From contig NZ_LT615367.1 of NCBI RefSeq assembly GCF_900095885.1, forward strand, positions 2,108,001 to 2,172,000: 64,000 nt of DNA, in the 5' to 3' direction. Below, in pieces: positions 52,953 to 64,000 of this stretch. Every line of letters starts with the position of its first letter. The first letter of the stretch is position 1. This DNA is from Dickeya aquatica. Lineage in GTDB: Bacteria; Pseudomonadota; Gammaproteobacteria; Enterobacterales; Enterobacteriaceae. The position numbers and the translations under genes are program-made. The notes below the pieces were generated by a model. The model made no database searches and was not told the origin of the DNA. It was given only the letters and a program-made list of their open reading frames with translations.

Positions 52953-54521
52953 CTACAAAGTGGTTAGGCTCGCTTGCGTAACATCGTTTTCCGCCCGGAA
53001 TCTGCCCACGAGTTCTGCAAGCAATTGTGACTGGTAGGTGAGGTTTTTAGAGGTAGAGACGCCTTTTTCAACCAGAGATGCGTTTTGCTGTGTCACCAGG
53101 TCGAGTTGCCCGACGGCATCAGCGATGTGGCCAATGGAGGAAACCTGCTCCTTCGCTGTGGAACTGATGTCTGTTATGAAATCGGAGACTTTGTGTACCT
53201 GTTCTACTATGCCCTCCATCGAGGCTCCGGCATTTTCGACTTGCCGCGAACCGTTTTCAACTTTCTCTATGCTGGCGCTAATCAACGTTTTTATCTCTTT
53301 TGCCGCCTCGGCGCTGCGTTGTGCCAGTGAGCGGACTTCACCTGCGACAACCGCAAAGCCTCGGCCCTGTTCACCGGCCCGTGCGGCTTCAACCGCAGCA
53401 TTCAGGGCAAGGATGTTAGTCTGGAAGGCAATGCCGTCAATTATTGCAATAATGTCAGTTATCTTATGGGCGCTGGTAGTGATGTCTTGCATGGTTGAAA
53501 TGACCTGGTGCATCACGGCACCACCTTGTTGCACCGCTTGACTCGTTGACGATGCCAGCATAGTGGCTTGCTCGGCTGTCTCGGCATTCTTTTGTACTGC
53601 CGAGCGAATCTGTATCATTGACGCTGTGGTTTGTTGCAATCTGGAGGCCTGCTCTTCTGTGCGCTTGCTGAGATCGGCATAATCGGCGGACATCAACGTT
53701 GAATCGGTGAATATAGAGTCGGAGCTGTCGCGTACCATAGCGACAATGCTCTGGAGACTATTCTTCATGTCTGCCAATGCCCTGAGCATCAATTTGGCTT
53801 CGTCGCGGCCATGCACCTGGATAGTGCACGTTAAGTCGCCTTCGGCAATCTTCTGTGCGGCCTCGCAGGCATTCAACAAAGGTGAAGAGACCGCGGTGAG
53901 CAGACGACGGCGGGCACCGACGTAGAGCGCCACACACGCGCATAGCGCGCCGACCAGAACGCCCATACTGGCTGTAGAGTTTGATGTCTCGATAGCATTA
54001 AAGGCTGCCATGTTCTTTTCAGCGAAGGCATTGGAAACCTCAACGGTTTTGTCCACCGCGGCACGGTGAGCTTCATAGAGCTTCTGCACGCCAGGCAAGC
54101 CAGCGCGTGCTGTCTCCATATTCCCTGCCACCAAGGGTTGCAGTACGTTATGGCGCGCGGCTTCCAGGAATTTCAGCGCGGCATCGTGTTGTTCGCCCAA
54201 AAGGTACTTCTCAATACCGAAAGTTTGCGCCTTGCGCCAGTATTCAACGCGTGCTGCGTAGTCCTGTGCAAGTTTATCGAACGTTCTTGTTGCTGCATCT
54301 GGTGATAAAGAGCCATCCAGCCCTTGTGATAAGGTCAGACGAGCTTCAATAAGGTACAGCGGGGGAGGCAGAATATCGGCGGTGATGTCCTTGGCTGTGA
54401 AGATTTTGTTGGCCTGTGCGAGCATCTGTTGTCCAGACCACCAGTTGACAGCACCTTGCGTGATTACAGAAGCGAGACCGACAAGCAGCAATAATAGCAG
54501 TATAGATTTGATTGATTTCAT
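52953..54521 (-). CDS. Methyl-accepting chemotaxis protein
   Basis: Transmembrane chemoreceptor, 522 aa. TM1 is about residues 5-25, a periplasmic four-helix-type sensor spans about 26-180, and TM2 is about 181-200 (GVLVGALCACVALYVG). A HAMP domain follows, then the signalling hairpin with IIDGIAFQTNILALNAAVEAARAGEQGRGFAVVAGEVRSLAQRSA. The C-terminus lacks the NWETF-type pentapeptide that tethers CheR/CheB. The ATG at 54521 (after GAGGTTCCC) is preferred over an in-frame start at 54605. The ligand is unknown. Confidence 0.93.
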   Translation of the reverse strand: MKSIKSILLLLLLVGLASVITQGAVNWWSGQQMLAQANKIFTAKDITADILPPPLYLIEARLTLSQGLDGSLSPDAATRTFDKLAQDYAARVEYWRKAQTFGIEKYLLGEQHDAALKFLEAARHNVLQPLVAGNMETARAGLPGVQKLYEAHRAAVDKTVEVSNAFAEKNMAAFNAIETSNSTASMGVLVGALCACVALYVGARRRLLTAVSSPLLNACEAAQKIAEGDLTCTIQVHGRDEAKLMLRALADMKNSLQSIVAMVRDSSDSIFTDSTLMSADYADLSKRTEEQASRLQQTTASMIQIRSAVQKNAETAEQATMLASSTSQAVQQGGAVMHQVISTMQDITTSAHKITDIIAIIDGIAFQTNILALNAAVEAARAGEQGRGFAVVAGEVRSLAQRSAEAAKEIKTLISASIEKVENGSRQVENAGASMEGIVEQVHKVSDFITDISSTAKEQVSSIGHIADAVGQLDLVTQQNASLVEKGVSTSKNLTYQSQLLAELVGRFRAENDVTQASLTTL

Positions 54522-55116
54522 GGGAACCTCATCCAAGTAATGTCCCGAAAGAGAGTGAAACTTCGCCCGAATTCGTAACCAGCGAGATGAGTATGACTCG
54601 CCCACCTGCTCATGCTTATCGTGAATTATAGAAAAACAACAACAATCTGAAAGTAATATGGATATTTTCTTGTTCTTAATTACGGTATGAGAATATCACG
54701 TAACGAGTAAAACGCTTTGGCCGACAATTGGCGATGATGCTCAACGACAACGCCCGCTATAATTATTTTTTCTGCATGTAATAATAAGCAGGCTTACGTT
54801 AAAAATTTCCCGACCGCCTTAATCGGCTAATTAATCAAGCAGTTATTGCCGTGTGGGTAATTAATTAGCTGAGTTTGTTGTAGCTGGAGCAACGCCATGA
54901 AGCGATGTTTTGTCTGTTTCTTACACCGTTATTATGCCCGCCTGAAATGAAGCCGGAGGCTTAATTATACGGGCTGCTGCACTCTATTTTGGCTGTGTTC
55001 CCACGATATAATCTGAGGCGCTATAAAACGAAAAATCCACGCCATTGCGTGGATTTTAGAGGGTTTTGTGATCTACATGAGATATTCATGAAACCTCATG
55101 AGACAACAAATTTTAT
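54522..55116. other. Long gap between chemoreceptor and ychF
   Basis: About 595 bp without a clear gene. It carries the chemoreceptor promoter region and, at 54897-54950 on the plus strand, a 17-codon frame (MKRCFVCFLHRYYARLK) with GGAG nine bases upstream. That could be a small protein or leader, but no following gene on that strand supports it. Confidence 0.4.
55032..55057. terminator. Terminator downstream of ychF
   Basis: Perfect 11-bp stem AAAATCCACGC/GCGTGGATTTT (55032-55042, 55047-55057) with a 4-base loop. The A/T-rich arms could serve either strand. It ends the ychF transcript. Confidence 0.8.
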
Positions 55117-56208
55117 TTAGACGTTGAACAAGAAGTTCATAATATCGCCATCTTTAACGATATATTCTTTGCCTTCTGAGCGCATTTTACCGGCTTCTTT
55201 GGCACCCTGTTCACCTTTGTAGGTGATGAAATCATCAAAGGCGATGGTTTGCGCGCGAATAAACCCTTTTTCGAAGTCTGTGTGAATTTTCCCTGCGGCT
55301 TGTGGGGCTGTGGCTCCAACGGGAATAGTCCAGGCACGGACTTCTTTTACACCCGCCGTAAAGTAGGTTTGCAGGTTCAGCAGCGTATAACCGGCACGAA
55401 TGACACGGTTTAGCCCAGGCTCTTCAAGACCCAACTCGGCCATGAATTCGTCGCGCTCTTCATCATCGAGTTCGGCAATGTCAGATTCTACAGCCGCGCA
55501 GACGGGCACAACAACAGAGCCTTCTTTCGCTGCGATCTCACGCACCTGATCCAGATAGGGGTTGTTCTCGAAGCCGTCTTCATTAACGTTGGCAATGTAC
55601 ATGGTCGGTTTCAGCGTAAGGAAGCTCAGGTAGCGGATAGCGGCCTTTTCTTCTGCGCTGAGATCCAACGCACGCAACATGCCCGCTTTTTCCAGCTGAG
55701 GCAGGCATTTTTCCAGTGCAGCTTGCTCAACTTTAGCGTCTTTGTCGCCGCCCTTGGCTTTCTTCTGTACCCGGTGCAACGCACGTTCACAGGTGTCTAG
55801 GTCCGCTAATGCCAACTCGGTGTTAATGGTATCAATATCGTCAGCGGGGTTAACTTTTCCAGAGACGTGAATGATGTTGTCATTTTCGAAACAGCGCACC
55901 ACATGACCAATCGCCTCAGTTTCGCGGATGTTGGTCAAAAACTGGTTGCCTAAGCCCTCACCTTTAGAAGCCCCTTTCACCAGGCCGGCAATATCCACAA
56001 ATTCCATGGTGGTAGGAACGGTGCGCTGCGGTTTCACTATCTCGGCTAACTGGTCAAGGCGCAGGTCCGGCATGGGAACCACACCGGTATTCGGTTCGAT
56101 AGTACAAAACGGAAAGTTGGCCGCTTCGATACCGGCTTTGGTCAGCGCGTTGAACAGCGTAGATTTCCCCACGTTAGGCAGCCCAACGATACCGCATTTG
56201 AATCCCAT
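55117..56208 (-). CDS. ychF: Redox-regulated ATPase YchF (Obg family)
   Basis: P-loop protein of the Obg/YchF group that binds ATP rather than GTP and associates with ribosomes. The N-terminus has [20 protein letters not shown]. The nucleotide base motif is NVNE instead of NKxD, and [21 protein letters not shown] follows. A C-terminal TGS domain ends in MNFLFNV. The 363 aa length is standard. It is co-oriented with pth. Confidence 0.98.
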   Translation of the reverse strand: MGFKCGIVGLPNVGKSTLFNALTKAGIEAANFPFCTIEPNTGVVPMPDLRLDQLAEIVKPQRTVPTTMEFVDIAGLVKGASKGEGLGNQFLTNIRETEAIGHVVRCFENDNIIHVSGKVNPADDIDTINTELALADLDTCERALHRVQKKAKGGDKDAKVEQAALEKCLPQLEKAGMLRALDLSAEEKAAIRYLSFLTLKPTMYIANVNEDGFENNPYLDQVREIAAKEGSVVVPVCAAVESDIAELDDEERDEFMAELGLEEPGLNRVIRAGYTLLNLQTYFTAGVKEVRAWTIPVGATAPQAAGKIHTDFEKGFIRAQTIAFDDFITYKGEQGAKEAGKMRSEGKEYIVKDGDIMNFLFNV

Positions 56209-56353
56209 GTTTATGTCACCTTAGAAATCACGAATCATCAGGTGATGCTTGCAAAGCATCATGTTTGCAAAAACACCTGTCAGAATGGAAAAAATAGCCC
56301 TGAGGCCAATTATACACACAATAGTGGACGAACTCGATCAGAGTGCATCACGG

Positions 56354-56941
56354 CTATGACGCCTTAAAGGCATGTAACCGGTTCATGGCTTTGATCATAT
56401 CTTCTTTTATCAAGATATCGGTACAGCGCAGTGATTCGTCAATGGCTTGGTCGATAAGCCCTTGCTCACTGGCCGGTGGTTTGCCAAGCACAAAGCCGAC
56501 GACTTTATTTTTGTCGCCGGGATGGCCGATGCCGATACGCAAACGGTGGAAATTGGGGTTGTTGCCGAGCTTACTGACGATGTCTTTCAACCCGTTGTGC
56601 CCACCGTGACCCCCGCCGAGTTTGAGTTTGGCAACGCCCGGTGGCAGGTCCAGCTCATCGTGTGCGACCAGAATTTCATCAGGCTCAATACGGTAGAAAG
56701 AGGCCATGGCGGCCACTGCTTTGCCGCTCAGGTTCATAAATGTGGTGGGTACCAGCAGTCGCACATCGTTGCCACCCAGAGATAACCGTGCGGTATAGCC
56801 AAAAAACTTGCTCTCTTCCTTCAGGGTCTGTCGGTAGTTTTCGACTAACTGGTCAACGTACCAGGCACCCGCATTGTGGCGGGTTGCCGCATATTCAGCG
56901 CCGGGATTGGCCAGCCCCACAATCAGTTTTATACCACTCAT
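56354..56941 (-). CDS. pth: Peptidyl-tRNA hydrolase
   Basis: Releases peptides from prematurely dropped tRNAs. Motifs: [21 protein letters not shown] (catalytic His and Asn), [37 protein letters not shown] (catalytic Asp), and [10 protein letters not shown]. Length 195 aa. Confidence 0.98.
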   Translation of the reverse strand: MSGIKLIVGLANPGAEYAATRHNAGAWYVDQLVENYRQTLKEESKFFGYTARLSLGGNDVRLLVPTTFMNLSGKAVAAMASFYRIEPDEILVAHDELDLPPGVAKLKLGGGHGGHNGLKDIVSKLGNNPNFHRLRIGIGHPGDKNKVVGFVLGKPPASEQGLIDQAIDESLRCTDILIKEDMIKAMNRLHAFKAS

Positions 56942-57329
56942 TATTTCATACGACTCACAAGGCAGAGCGCCGGATGATTCCCGCTTACTCGAATTATTGG
57001 GGTTAACAGGCGTGACACACAGGTATCGGCCTGCCAGGACACATTTTTTAAGGGCGCTAGTTTAACGCAGGGGCGGTTGATCACCAACATGTGATCCTAC
57101 CCGCATAGCCATAGCAACAGGCTGGTTATACTGTTAGTCATCATTAAGCCTGTCGGTGGTCGGTGAATCAGCTGCTAACAGGGCGGCGCAGGCGTATAAA
57201 ATAGTATGTAAAACAAATCAGTACCTTTGACAATTCCGGGGATGAGCCTGCTTCGTACGGCGAGAAACAGCAGGTGTGGTGCAGACGCGATAGCGCTGTA
57301 TTTTCACGGGAAATTTCAGGAGGTGAATG
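56942..57329. other. Divergent gap between pth and ychH
   Basis: About 390 bp of upstream DNA for both genes. Frames in this stretch are short and unlike known proteins. A perfect SD-like AGGAGGTGA (57318-57326) precedes ychH. No repeat or terminator was recognised. Confidence 0.5.
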
Positions 57330-57599
57330 ATGAAACGTAGAAATGCCATGCGCATTGGTAATGCGTTAATGGGGCTTGGTATGGTGCTGATGATAGCGGG
57401 TATCGCGTATTCAATAGCCAATCAATTGCCGGAGCTGAACTTGCCAGGGTCAGCACAAAGTGTTGAGTTAATTGCGATTTTTATGGGCGCAATTTTGTGG
57501 CTGGCGGGGGCGCGCATCGGGGGACGCGAGTCCGTGACCGATCGCTATTGGTGGCTGAAGCATTTTGATAAGCGTTGTCGCCGTGAGCGCCATCCATAA
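57330..57599 (+). CDS. ychH: Stress-induced membrane protein YchH
   Basis: Small inner-membrane protein of unknown mechanism, linked to stress in E. coli. Two hydrophobic segments (about 10-30 and 46-63) are followed by the conserved tail DRYWWLKHFDKRCRR. The second ATG (57330) fits the distance from the AGGAGG site and the family start MKR(K/R)NA, giving 89 aa. Its place between pth and prs is conserved. Confidence 0.92.
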   Translation: MKRRNAMRIGNALMGLGMVLMIAGIAYSIANQLPELNLPGSAQSVELIAIFMGAILWLAGARIGGRESVTDRYWWLKHFDKRCRRERHP

Positions 57600-57647
57600 C
57601 GGTGTCGTGGTAAAAATAAAAAACCTGTGGTGCAGGTGGTGATAGAT

Positions 57648-57683
57648 AAAAATACGCCACCAGGGGATTGACCGTGGTGGCGT
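57648..57683 (-). terminator. Terminator after prs
   Basis: ACGCCACC/GGTGGCGT (57654-57661, 57676-57683) forms an 8-bp stem. In the minus direction it runs into ATTTTTATC, just past the prs stop. Confidence 0.82.
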
Positions 57684-57706
57684 GGGATGCTCGTTTCTGT
57701 GAAGAA

Positions 57707-59694
<1,988 letters not shown>

Positions 59695-59715
59695 GATTCT
59701 CGGTATTCGCCGCCG

Positions 59716-60336
59716 TTATTGGGTTGTCCAGTTATCCATTTTCAGTTTGATGCGCTGTTCGCCCTGTGTCAGTTCCAGGCTCTGTGGCAACGGTAGCGGG
59801 TCGTCAGTGTATGAGAAATAGTCAACGCTCCAGTGCTGGTCACCTTGCTGGTAATTAACATGGCGTAACCGTGCATTCTCATCGAGCTCGAAGTCCTGCG
59901 CATTACCGGGTAGCCCCAGCATCCATTGACGCAGGTTATCGAGCGGGATAGCCATGCCGGTGAGCTGTTGTACCATCAGTTGGGCGTTCTTACCCATGTA
60001 GCGTTTACCTTGATTATCGGTAATTTGCACCAGATCGGGGCTCGCCTGTAATTCCAGCTCGGTGCCACCAAGCGGGTTGCTTAACAGCAACCGATAGCGC
60101 TGTGGCGAGGGCTGCTGCCAAAAGAAACGCGCATAAAGCTTTTTCCTATCAGAAATATAGGCAAATGAACCACGGGTCTGGTAATGACTCAGATTTTGTA
60201 CGTTTTGCTCGTGAGCCAGCCACTGTGGCGAGGTGGCTTTTTGGCCGGGTGCAGTGGGCTGTGTCAGGGTACAGGCTGTCAGTAACACGCTTGCTAAAGG
60301 CAGTAATCGCAAGGCTCGGGCGGGGTTTTTGAGCAT
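59716..60336 (-). CDS. lolB: Outer-membrane lipoprotein receptor LolB
   Basis: Accepts lipoproteins from LolA and inserts them into the outer membrane. A lipoprotein signal ends in LLTAC with acylated Cys22. The mature part has the LolB pattern (QTRGSFAYIS, FFWQQPSPQRYRLLLSNPLGGTELEL). Length 206 aa. It is 21 bp before ispE, divergent from hemA, as in E. coli. Confidence 0.97.
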   Translation of the reverse strand: MLKNPARALRLLPLASVLLTACTLTQPTAPGQKATSPQWLAHEQNVQNLSHYQTRGSFAYISDRKKLYARFFWQQPSPQRYRLLLSNPLGGTELELQASPDLVQITDNQGKRYMGKNAQLMVQQLTGMAIPLDNLRQWMLGLPGNAQDFELDENARLRHVNYQQGDQHWSVDYFSYTDDPLPLPQSLELTQGEQRIKLKMDNWTTQ

Positions 60337-60544
60337 GTTGAAAAAATCCTGTTTCAGGCATCATGGGGGCAAACAAGGCGTCACGCTAACGGGGTTGGGC
60401 GGCAGCGTCAATCCTTGATGTATCCAGGATAAGGCGATAAGGGTGTGAAGAGGGTCTACCGGGGTTACTTTTATTGCACGCAGGCTTGAAGTAGAATGCC
60501 CATCAGATGAAACCCATACTAACACCGGGATTACTCTGCGAATC

Positions 60545-61801
60545 ATGACCCTGCTCGCGCTTGGCATCAATCATAAAACCGCTCCTGTGTCGCTGAGGGA
60601 ACGCGTGGCGTTTTCGCCAGAACAGCAGGGGCAGGCGCTGCACAGTCTGTTACAGCAACCCTTGGTGCAGGGCGGCGTGGTGTTATCCACCTGCAACCGT
60701 ACCGAACTCTACCTGAGTGTGGACGAGCAGGAAAATCGTCATGAGCAGTTGATAGCCTGGTTATGTGACTATCATCAGCTACATCCTGATGAAATTCGTA
60801 AAAACCTCTACTGGCATGAAGACAATGCGGCCGTCAGCCACCTGATGCGCGTTGCCAGCGGTCTGGATTCGCTGGTTCTGGGTGAGCCTCAAATTCTGGG
60901 TCAGGTAAAAAAAGCGTTTGCCGATTCGCAGCGTGAGCGTTCGCTGTCTGGCGATCTGGAACGGTTGTTCCAAAAATCGTTCACCGTAGCCAAACGGGTA
61001 CGCACTGAAACGGATATCGGAGCCAGCGCAGTGTCGGTGGCCTTTGCCGCCTGTACGCTGGCGCGCCAGATTTTTGAATCCTTGTCCGATGTGAGTGTGT
61101 TGCTGGTTGGTGCCGGAGAGACCATTGAGCTGGTGTCTCGCCACTTGCGAGAACATCGCGTGAAACGCATGGTGATAGCCAACCGTACCCGTGAGCGAGC
61201 CCAGGCGCTGGCAGATGAGGTAGGGGCGGAAGTCATTACGCTGGCTGAACTGGATGCCAGCCTGCCGCAGGCAGATATTGTCATCAGTTCTACCGCCAGT
61301 ACCTTGCCTATCATCGGTAAAGGGATGATGGAACGTACCATGAAGGCCCGGCGCAACCAGCCTATGCTGATGGTTGATATCGCCGTGCCGCGTGATATTG
61401 AACCTGAAGTCGGGCGTTTGCCGAATATTTATCTCTACAGTGTTGACGATCTACAGGCGATTATTGCGCATAACCTGGCTCAGCGAAAAGCGGCTGCCGT
61501 GCAGGCGGAATCGATTGTTGAGCAAGAGTGCTCGGAATTTATGGCGTGGCTGCGGGCCCAGTCGGTGGTCGATACTATTCGTGATTATCGTGACCAGGCT
61601 GACAGCCTGCGCGAGGAGATGACGGCCAAAGCGGTGGCGGCAATACGTAACGGTGGCGATGTTGAGGCCATTGTGCAGGAACTGACTCATCGACTGACGA
61701 ATCGACTGATTCACTCACCCACCCGCGCGCTACAGCAAGCCGCGCGTGACGGCGATCTGGAACGTTTGCAGATTTTACGTGACAGCCTCGGCCTGAACTA
61801 G
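60545..61801 (+). CDS. hemA: Glutamyl-tRNA reductase
   Basis: First step of tetrapyrrole synthesis, reducing glutamyl-tRNA to glutamate-1-semialdehyde. The catalytic Cys is in [12 protein letters not shown] (about residue 50). [20 protein letters not shown] and the NADPH-binding [13 protein letters not shown] follow. The C-terminus is a dimerisation helix. Length 418 aa. prfA follows, as in E. coli. Confidence 0.98.
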   Translation: MTLLALGINHKTAPVSLRERVAFSPEQQGQALHSLLQQPLVQGGVVLSTCNRTELYLSVDEQENRHEQLIAWLCDYHQLHPDEIRKNLYWHEDNAAVSHLMRVASGLDSLVLGEPQILGQVKKAFADSQRERSLSGDLERLFQKSFTVAKRVRTETDIGASAVSVAFAACTLARQIFESLSDVSVLLVGAGETIELVSRHLREHRVKRMVIANRTRERAQALADEVGAEVITLAELDASLPQADIVISSTASTLPIIGKGMMERTMKARRNQPMLMVDIAVPRDIEPEVGRLPNIYLYSVDDLQAIIAHNLAQRKAAAVQAESIVEQECSEFMAWLRAQSVVDTIRDYRDQADSLREEMTAKAVAAIRNGGDVEAIVQELTHRLTNRLIHSPTRALQQAARDGDLERLQILRDSLGLN

Positions 61802-61848
61802 CATCCTTCTTCCCCCTTAATGATTCACTACAGGATTGAACTGCCCGC

Positions 61849-62934
61849 ATGAAGCCTTCTATTGTTGCTAAACTGGAAGCGTTACAAGAGCGCCATGAAG
61901 AGGTACAGGCGTTACTGGGAGAGCCCAGTGTTATTGCTGATATGGACCGCTTTCGGGCGCTATCTCGCGAGTATGCGCAACTGACTGATATTACCCAGTG
62001 CTTTCGGCGCTGGCAGCAGACTCAAGACGATCTTGAAACTGCTACGCTGATGCTGGATGACCCTGAAATGCGCGACATGGCGCAAGAAGAGCTAAAAGCC
62101 GCCAGAGCCGCCAGTGATGAGCTGGAACAACAGTTACAGGTTCTGCTGTTACCAAAAGACCCGGACGATGAGCGTGGGTGCTTCCTTGAAATTCGTGCCG
62201 GTACCGGTGGTGATGAAGCAGCGCTGTTTGCGGGTGATTTATTTCGTATGTACAGCCGTTACGCTGAGTCCCGCCGCTGGAAAATTGAGGTCATGAGCGC
62301 CAGTGACGGTGAGCACGGTGGTTACAAAGAGATGATTGCCAAGGTCGTGGGTGACGGAGCCTATGGCCAGCTTAAGTTTGAGTCAGGTGGTCATCGGGTG
62401 CAGCGTGTGCCTGCCACGGAATCTCAGGGGCGCATTCACACCTCAGCATGTACGGTTGCGGTGATGCCGGAAGTGCCAGAGGCTGAATTACCGGATATCA
62501 ACCCCGGCGATCTGAAAATCGATACTTTCCGCTCGTCTGGGGCGGGTGGTCAGCATGTTAACACCACGGATTCGGCCATCCGTATTACCCATTTGCCGAC
62601 CGGCATTGTGGTGGAGTGTCAGGATGAACGTTCCCAGCACAAAAACAAGGCGAAAGCATTGTCGGTATTGGCGGCCCGTATCCGTGCGGCTGAAATGCAA
62701 AAACGCCATCAGGAAGAGGCTTCAACCCGACGCAATCTGTTAGGCAGTGGCGATCGTTCTGACCGTATTCGTACCTACAATTTTCCCCAGGGCCGAGTGA
62801 CCGATCACCGCATTAACCTAACGCTCTACCGGCTGGATGAAGCGATTGAAGGTAAGTTGGATATGCTGATTCAGCCGATTGTGCAGGAGTATCAGGCCGA
62901 TCAGCTGGCGGCTCTGGCCGAGCAGGATCAATGA
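61849..62934 (+). CDS. prfA: Peptide chain release factor 1
   Basis: Recognises UAA and UAG stop codons. The GGQ loop is [17 protein letters not shown] (about 230-246) and the anticodon-like PAT tripeptide is in [14 protein letters not shown]. Length 361 aa. Its stop overlaps the prmC start by 4 bp. Confidence 0.98.
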   Translation: MKPSIVAKLEALQERHEEVQALLGEPSVIADMDRFRALSREYAQLTDITQCFRRWQQTQDDLETATLMLDDPEMRDMAQEELKAARAASDELEQQLQVLLLPKDPDDERGCFLEIRAGTGGDEAALFAGDLFRMYSRYAESRRWKIEVMSASDGEHGGYKEMIAKVVGDGAYGQLKFESGGHRVQRVPATESQGRIHTSACTVAVMPEVPEAELPDINPGDLKIDTFRSSGAGGQHVNTTDSAIRITHLPTGIVVECQDERSQHKNKAKALSVLAARIRAAEMQKRHQEEASTRRNLLGSGDRSDRIRTYNFPQGRVTDHRINLTLYRLDEAIEGKLDMLIQPIVQEYQADQLAALAEQDQ

Positions 62935-63794
62935 GTTATCAGGAGTGGCTGCAACAGGCGGTGAGCCGTTTGCAAGGCAGTGACAGCCCAAAGCGTGATG
63001 CGGAAATTTTACTGGGCCAGGTAACGGGCAAGAGCCGTACCTTCTTGCTGGCGTTTGGTGAAACGCCACTCGGTGTGAGCGAATTGCAGCAAGCCGAGAT
63101 CCTGCTATCCCGCCGTATCAACGGGGAACCGATTGCGTATCTGACCGGTATAAGAGAGTTTTGGTCACTGCCGCTGGCGGTGTCACCGGTAACGCTTATC
63201 CCGCGGCCAGACACCGAGTGTCTGGTGGAACAGGCGTTGTTGCGCCTGCCTGCGTATGCCGCAAACGTGCTGGATTTAGGGACGGGTACCGGAGCTATTG
63301 CGCTGGCGATTGCGCACGAACGCCCGGACTGCCAACTGACGGGGGTTGATTTTCAGCCTGATGCAGTGGCACTGGCGCAGCATAATGCTGAGCGGTTGAA
63401 TATCCGCAATGCCCGGTTTTTGCCCAGCGACTGGTTCTGCGCATTACGTGGTCAGCAATTCTCACTGATTGTCAGCAACCCCCCCTATATCGATGAACGT
63501 GACCCGCATTTATCCTGTGGCGATGTGCGATTTGAGCCGTCCAGTGCCTTGATTGCCGACGATCAGGGATTGGCCGATTTGCGTACGATTACGCAACAGG
63601 CAGGTACGTTTCTGTTACCCGCAGGCTGGCTGCTGCTGGAGCACGGCTGGCAGCAGGGGGCAGCCGTGCGCGAACTGTTGCAACTCGCCGGATTTGAGGC
63701 CATTCAAACCCAGCGTGATTATGGTGGCAATGAGCGGGTGACACTGGGACAATGGCCTCAGCGTCTTGCGCCGGATCACGTTAGCCATGATTAG
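62931..63794 (+). CDS. prmC: Release factor glutamine methyltransferase
   Basis: Methylates the glutamine of the GGQ motif in release factors 1 and 2. SAM motif is [16 protein letters not shown]. The catalytic NPPY is in [13 protein letters not shown]. Length 287 aa. It is translationally coupled to prfA. Confidence 0.97.
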   Translation: MSYQEWLQQAVSRLQGSDSPKRDAEILLGQVTGKSRTFLLAFGETPLGVSELQQAEILLSRRINGEPIAYLTGIREFWSLPLAVSPVTLIPRPDTECLVEQALLRLPAYAANVLDLGTGTGAIALAIAHERPDCQLTGVDFQPDAVALAQHNAERLNIRNARFLPSDWFCALRGQQFSLIVSNPPYIDERDPHLSCGDVRFEPSSALIADDQGLADLRTITQQAGTFLLPAGWLLLEHGWQQGAAVRELLQLAGFEAIQTQRDYGGNERVTLGQWPQRLAPDHVSHD

Positions 63795-63953
63795 CGCTAT
63801 TTATCCTTCGTCTGGATTAATGTGACTGCTGACGACGCGCGGGTTTGGCATTATTATCTGACTCGCCTGACAGACCGCATACGCAGATGAGTGCAGGCAG
63901 ACTGGCACGTATTCAGGCTCGCTGCCGATGTTATTTTTGCTGATGGAATCACT

Positions 63954-64000
63954 ATGAGTTCTATTGCCGATTTTGAATTTAACCAGTCACCGCTAAGTGA
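63954..64000 (+). CDS. sirB1: SirB1/YchA family protein, start only
   Basis: The window ends 47 bases into the gene. MSSIADFEFNQSPLS matches the N-terminus of SirB1 (YchA), a transglutaminase-like/TPR protein that follows the hemA-prfA-prmC group in enterobacteria. sirB2 (ychQ), which lies between prmC and sirB1 in E. coli, is absent: only 159 bp separate them. Confidence 0.8.
   Translation, partial: MSSIADFEFNQSPLS

Overview
The window is chromosomal DNA of an enterobacterium, most likely a soft-rot member of Pectobacteriaceae (Dickeya-like). Core genes are close to E. coli in sequence and partly in order (rpsA-ihfB, comEC-msbA-lpxK, kdsB, ycbJ-elyC-cmoM-mukFEB, ychF-pth-ychH-prs-ispE-lolB/hemA-prfA-prmC). 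A secreted family-9 pectate lyase sits among them. No tRNA, rRNA or CRISPR array was seen.

Layout. 1-1.9 kb: rpsA (5' end outside the window) and ihfB. 2.3-9.6 kb: complete his operon hisLGDCBHAFI on the minus strand, with a six-histidine leader peptide and an attenuator; hisB carries a one-base frameshift. 9.8-10.6 kb: yeeZ. 10.8-21.2 kb: a citrate fermentation locus with a divergent CitA/CitB-type two-component system, a 2-hydroxycarboxylate transporter, an FAH-family enzyme and citCDEFXG; from the FAH gene onward it is much richer in GC than its surroundings. 21.5-22.3 kb: a ycgR flagellar-brake gene behind a FliA-type promoter. 22.8-24.1 kb: plaP, preceded by a structured leader. 24.2-24.8 kb: a 599-bp internally deleted IS4-family element inside the plaP/sbcB terminator. 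24.8-26.9 kb: sbcB and yeeX.

27.3-33.3 kb: comEC-msbA-lpxK-ycaR-kdsB. comEC has lost its stop codon by a frameshift, so its frame reads into msbA, and its expected start codon reads ATC. 33.9-35.3 kb: pectate lyase. 35.5-44.7 kb: ycbJ, elyC (minus), cmoM and the MukFEB condensin operon. 44.9-54.5 kb is an accessory stretch: FAD amine oxidase, cueO behind a clear CueR operator, a divergent HxlR regulator/old yellow enzyme pair, Nudix hydrolase, RNase I, GstA, a stand-alone GIY-YIG protein and a chemoreceptor. 55.1-64.0 kb: ychF, pth, ychH, prs, ispE, lolB, hemA, prfA, prmC and the start of sirB1.

How the parts work together. The citrate locus looks self-contained: sensing (CitAB), uptake (transporter), activation of citrate lyase (CitC, CitX, CitG), cleavage (CitDEF), and probably disposal of oxaloacetate by the FAH-family enzyme, since no oadGAB genes are present here. 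In E. coli the his-yeeZ-yeeY-plaP-sbcB-yeeX block and the rpsA-ihfB-comEC block are far apart. Here the first lies inside the second, and the citrate locus plus ycgR stands where yeeY would be.
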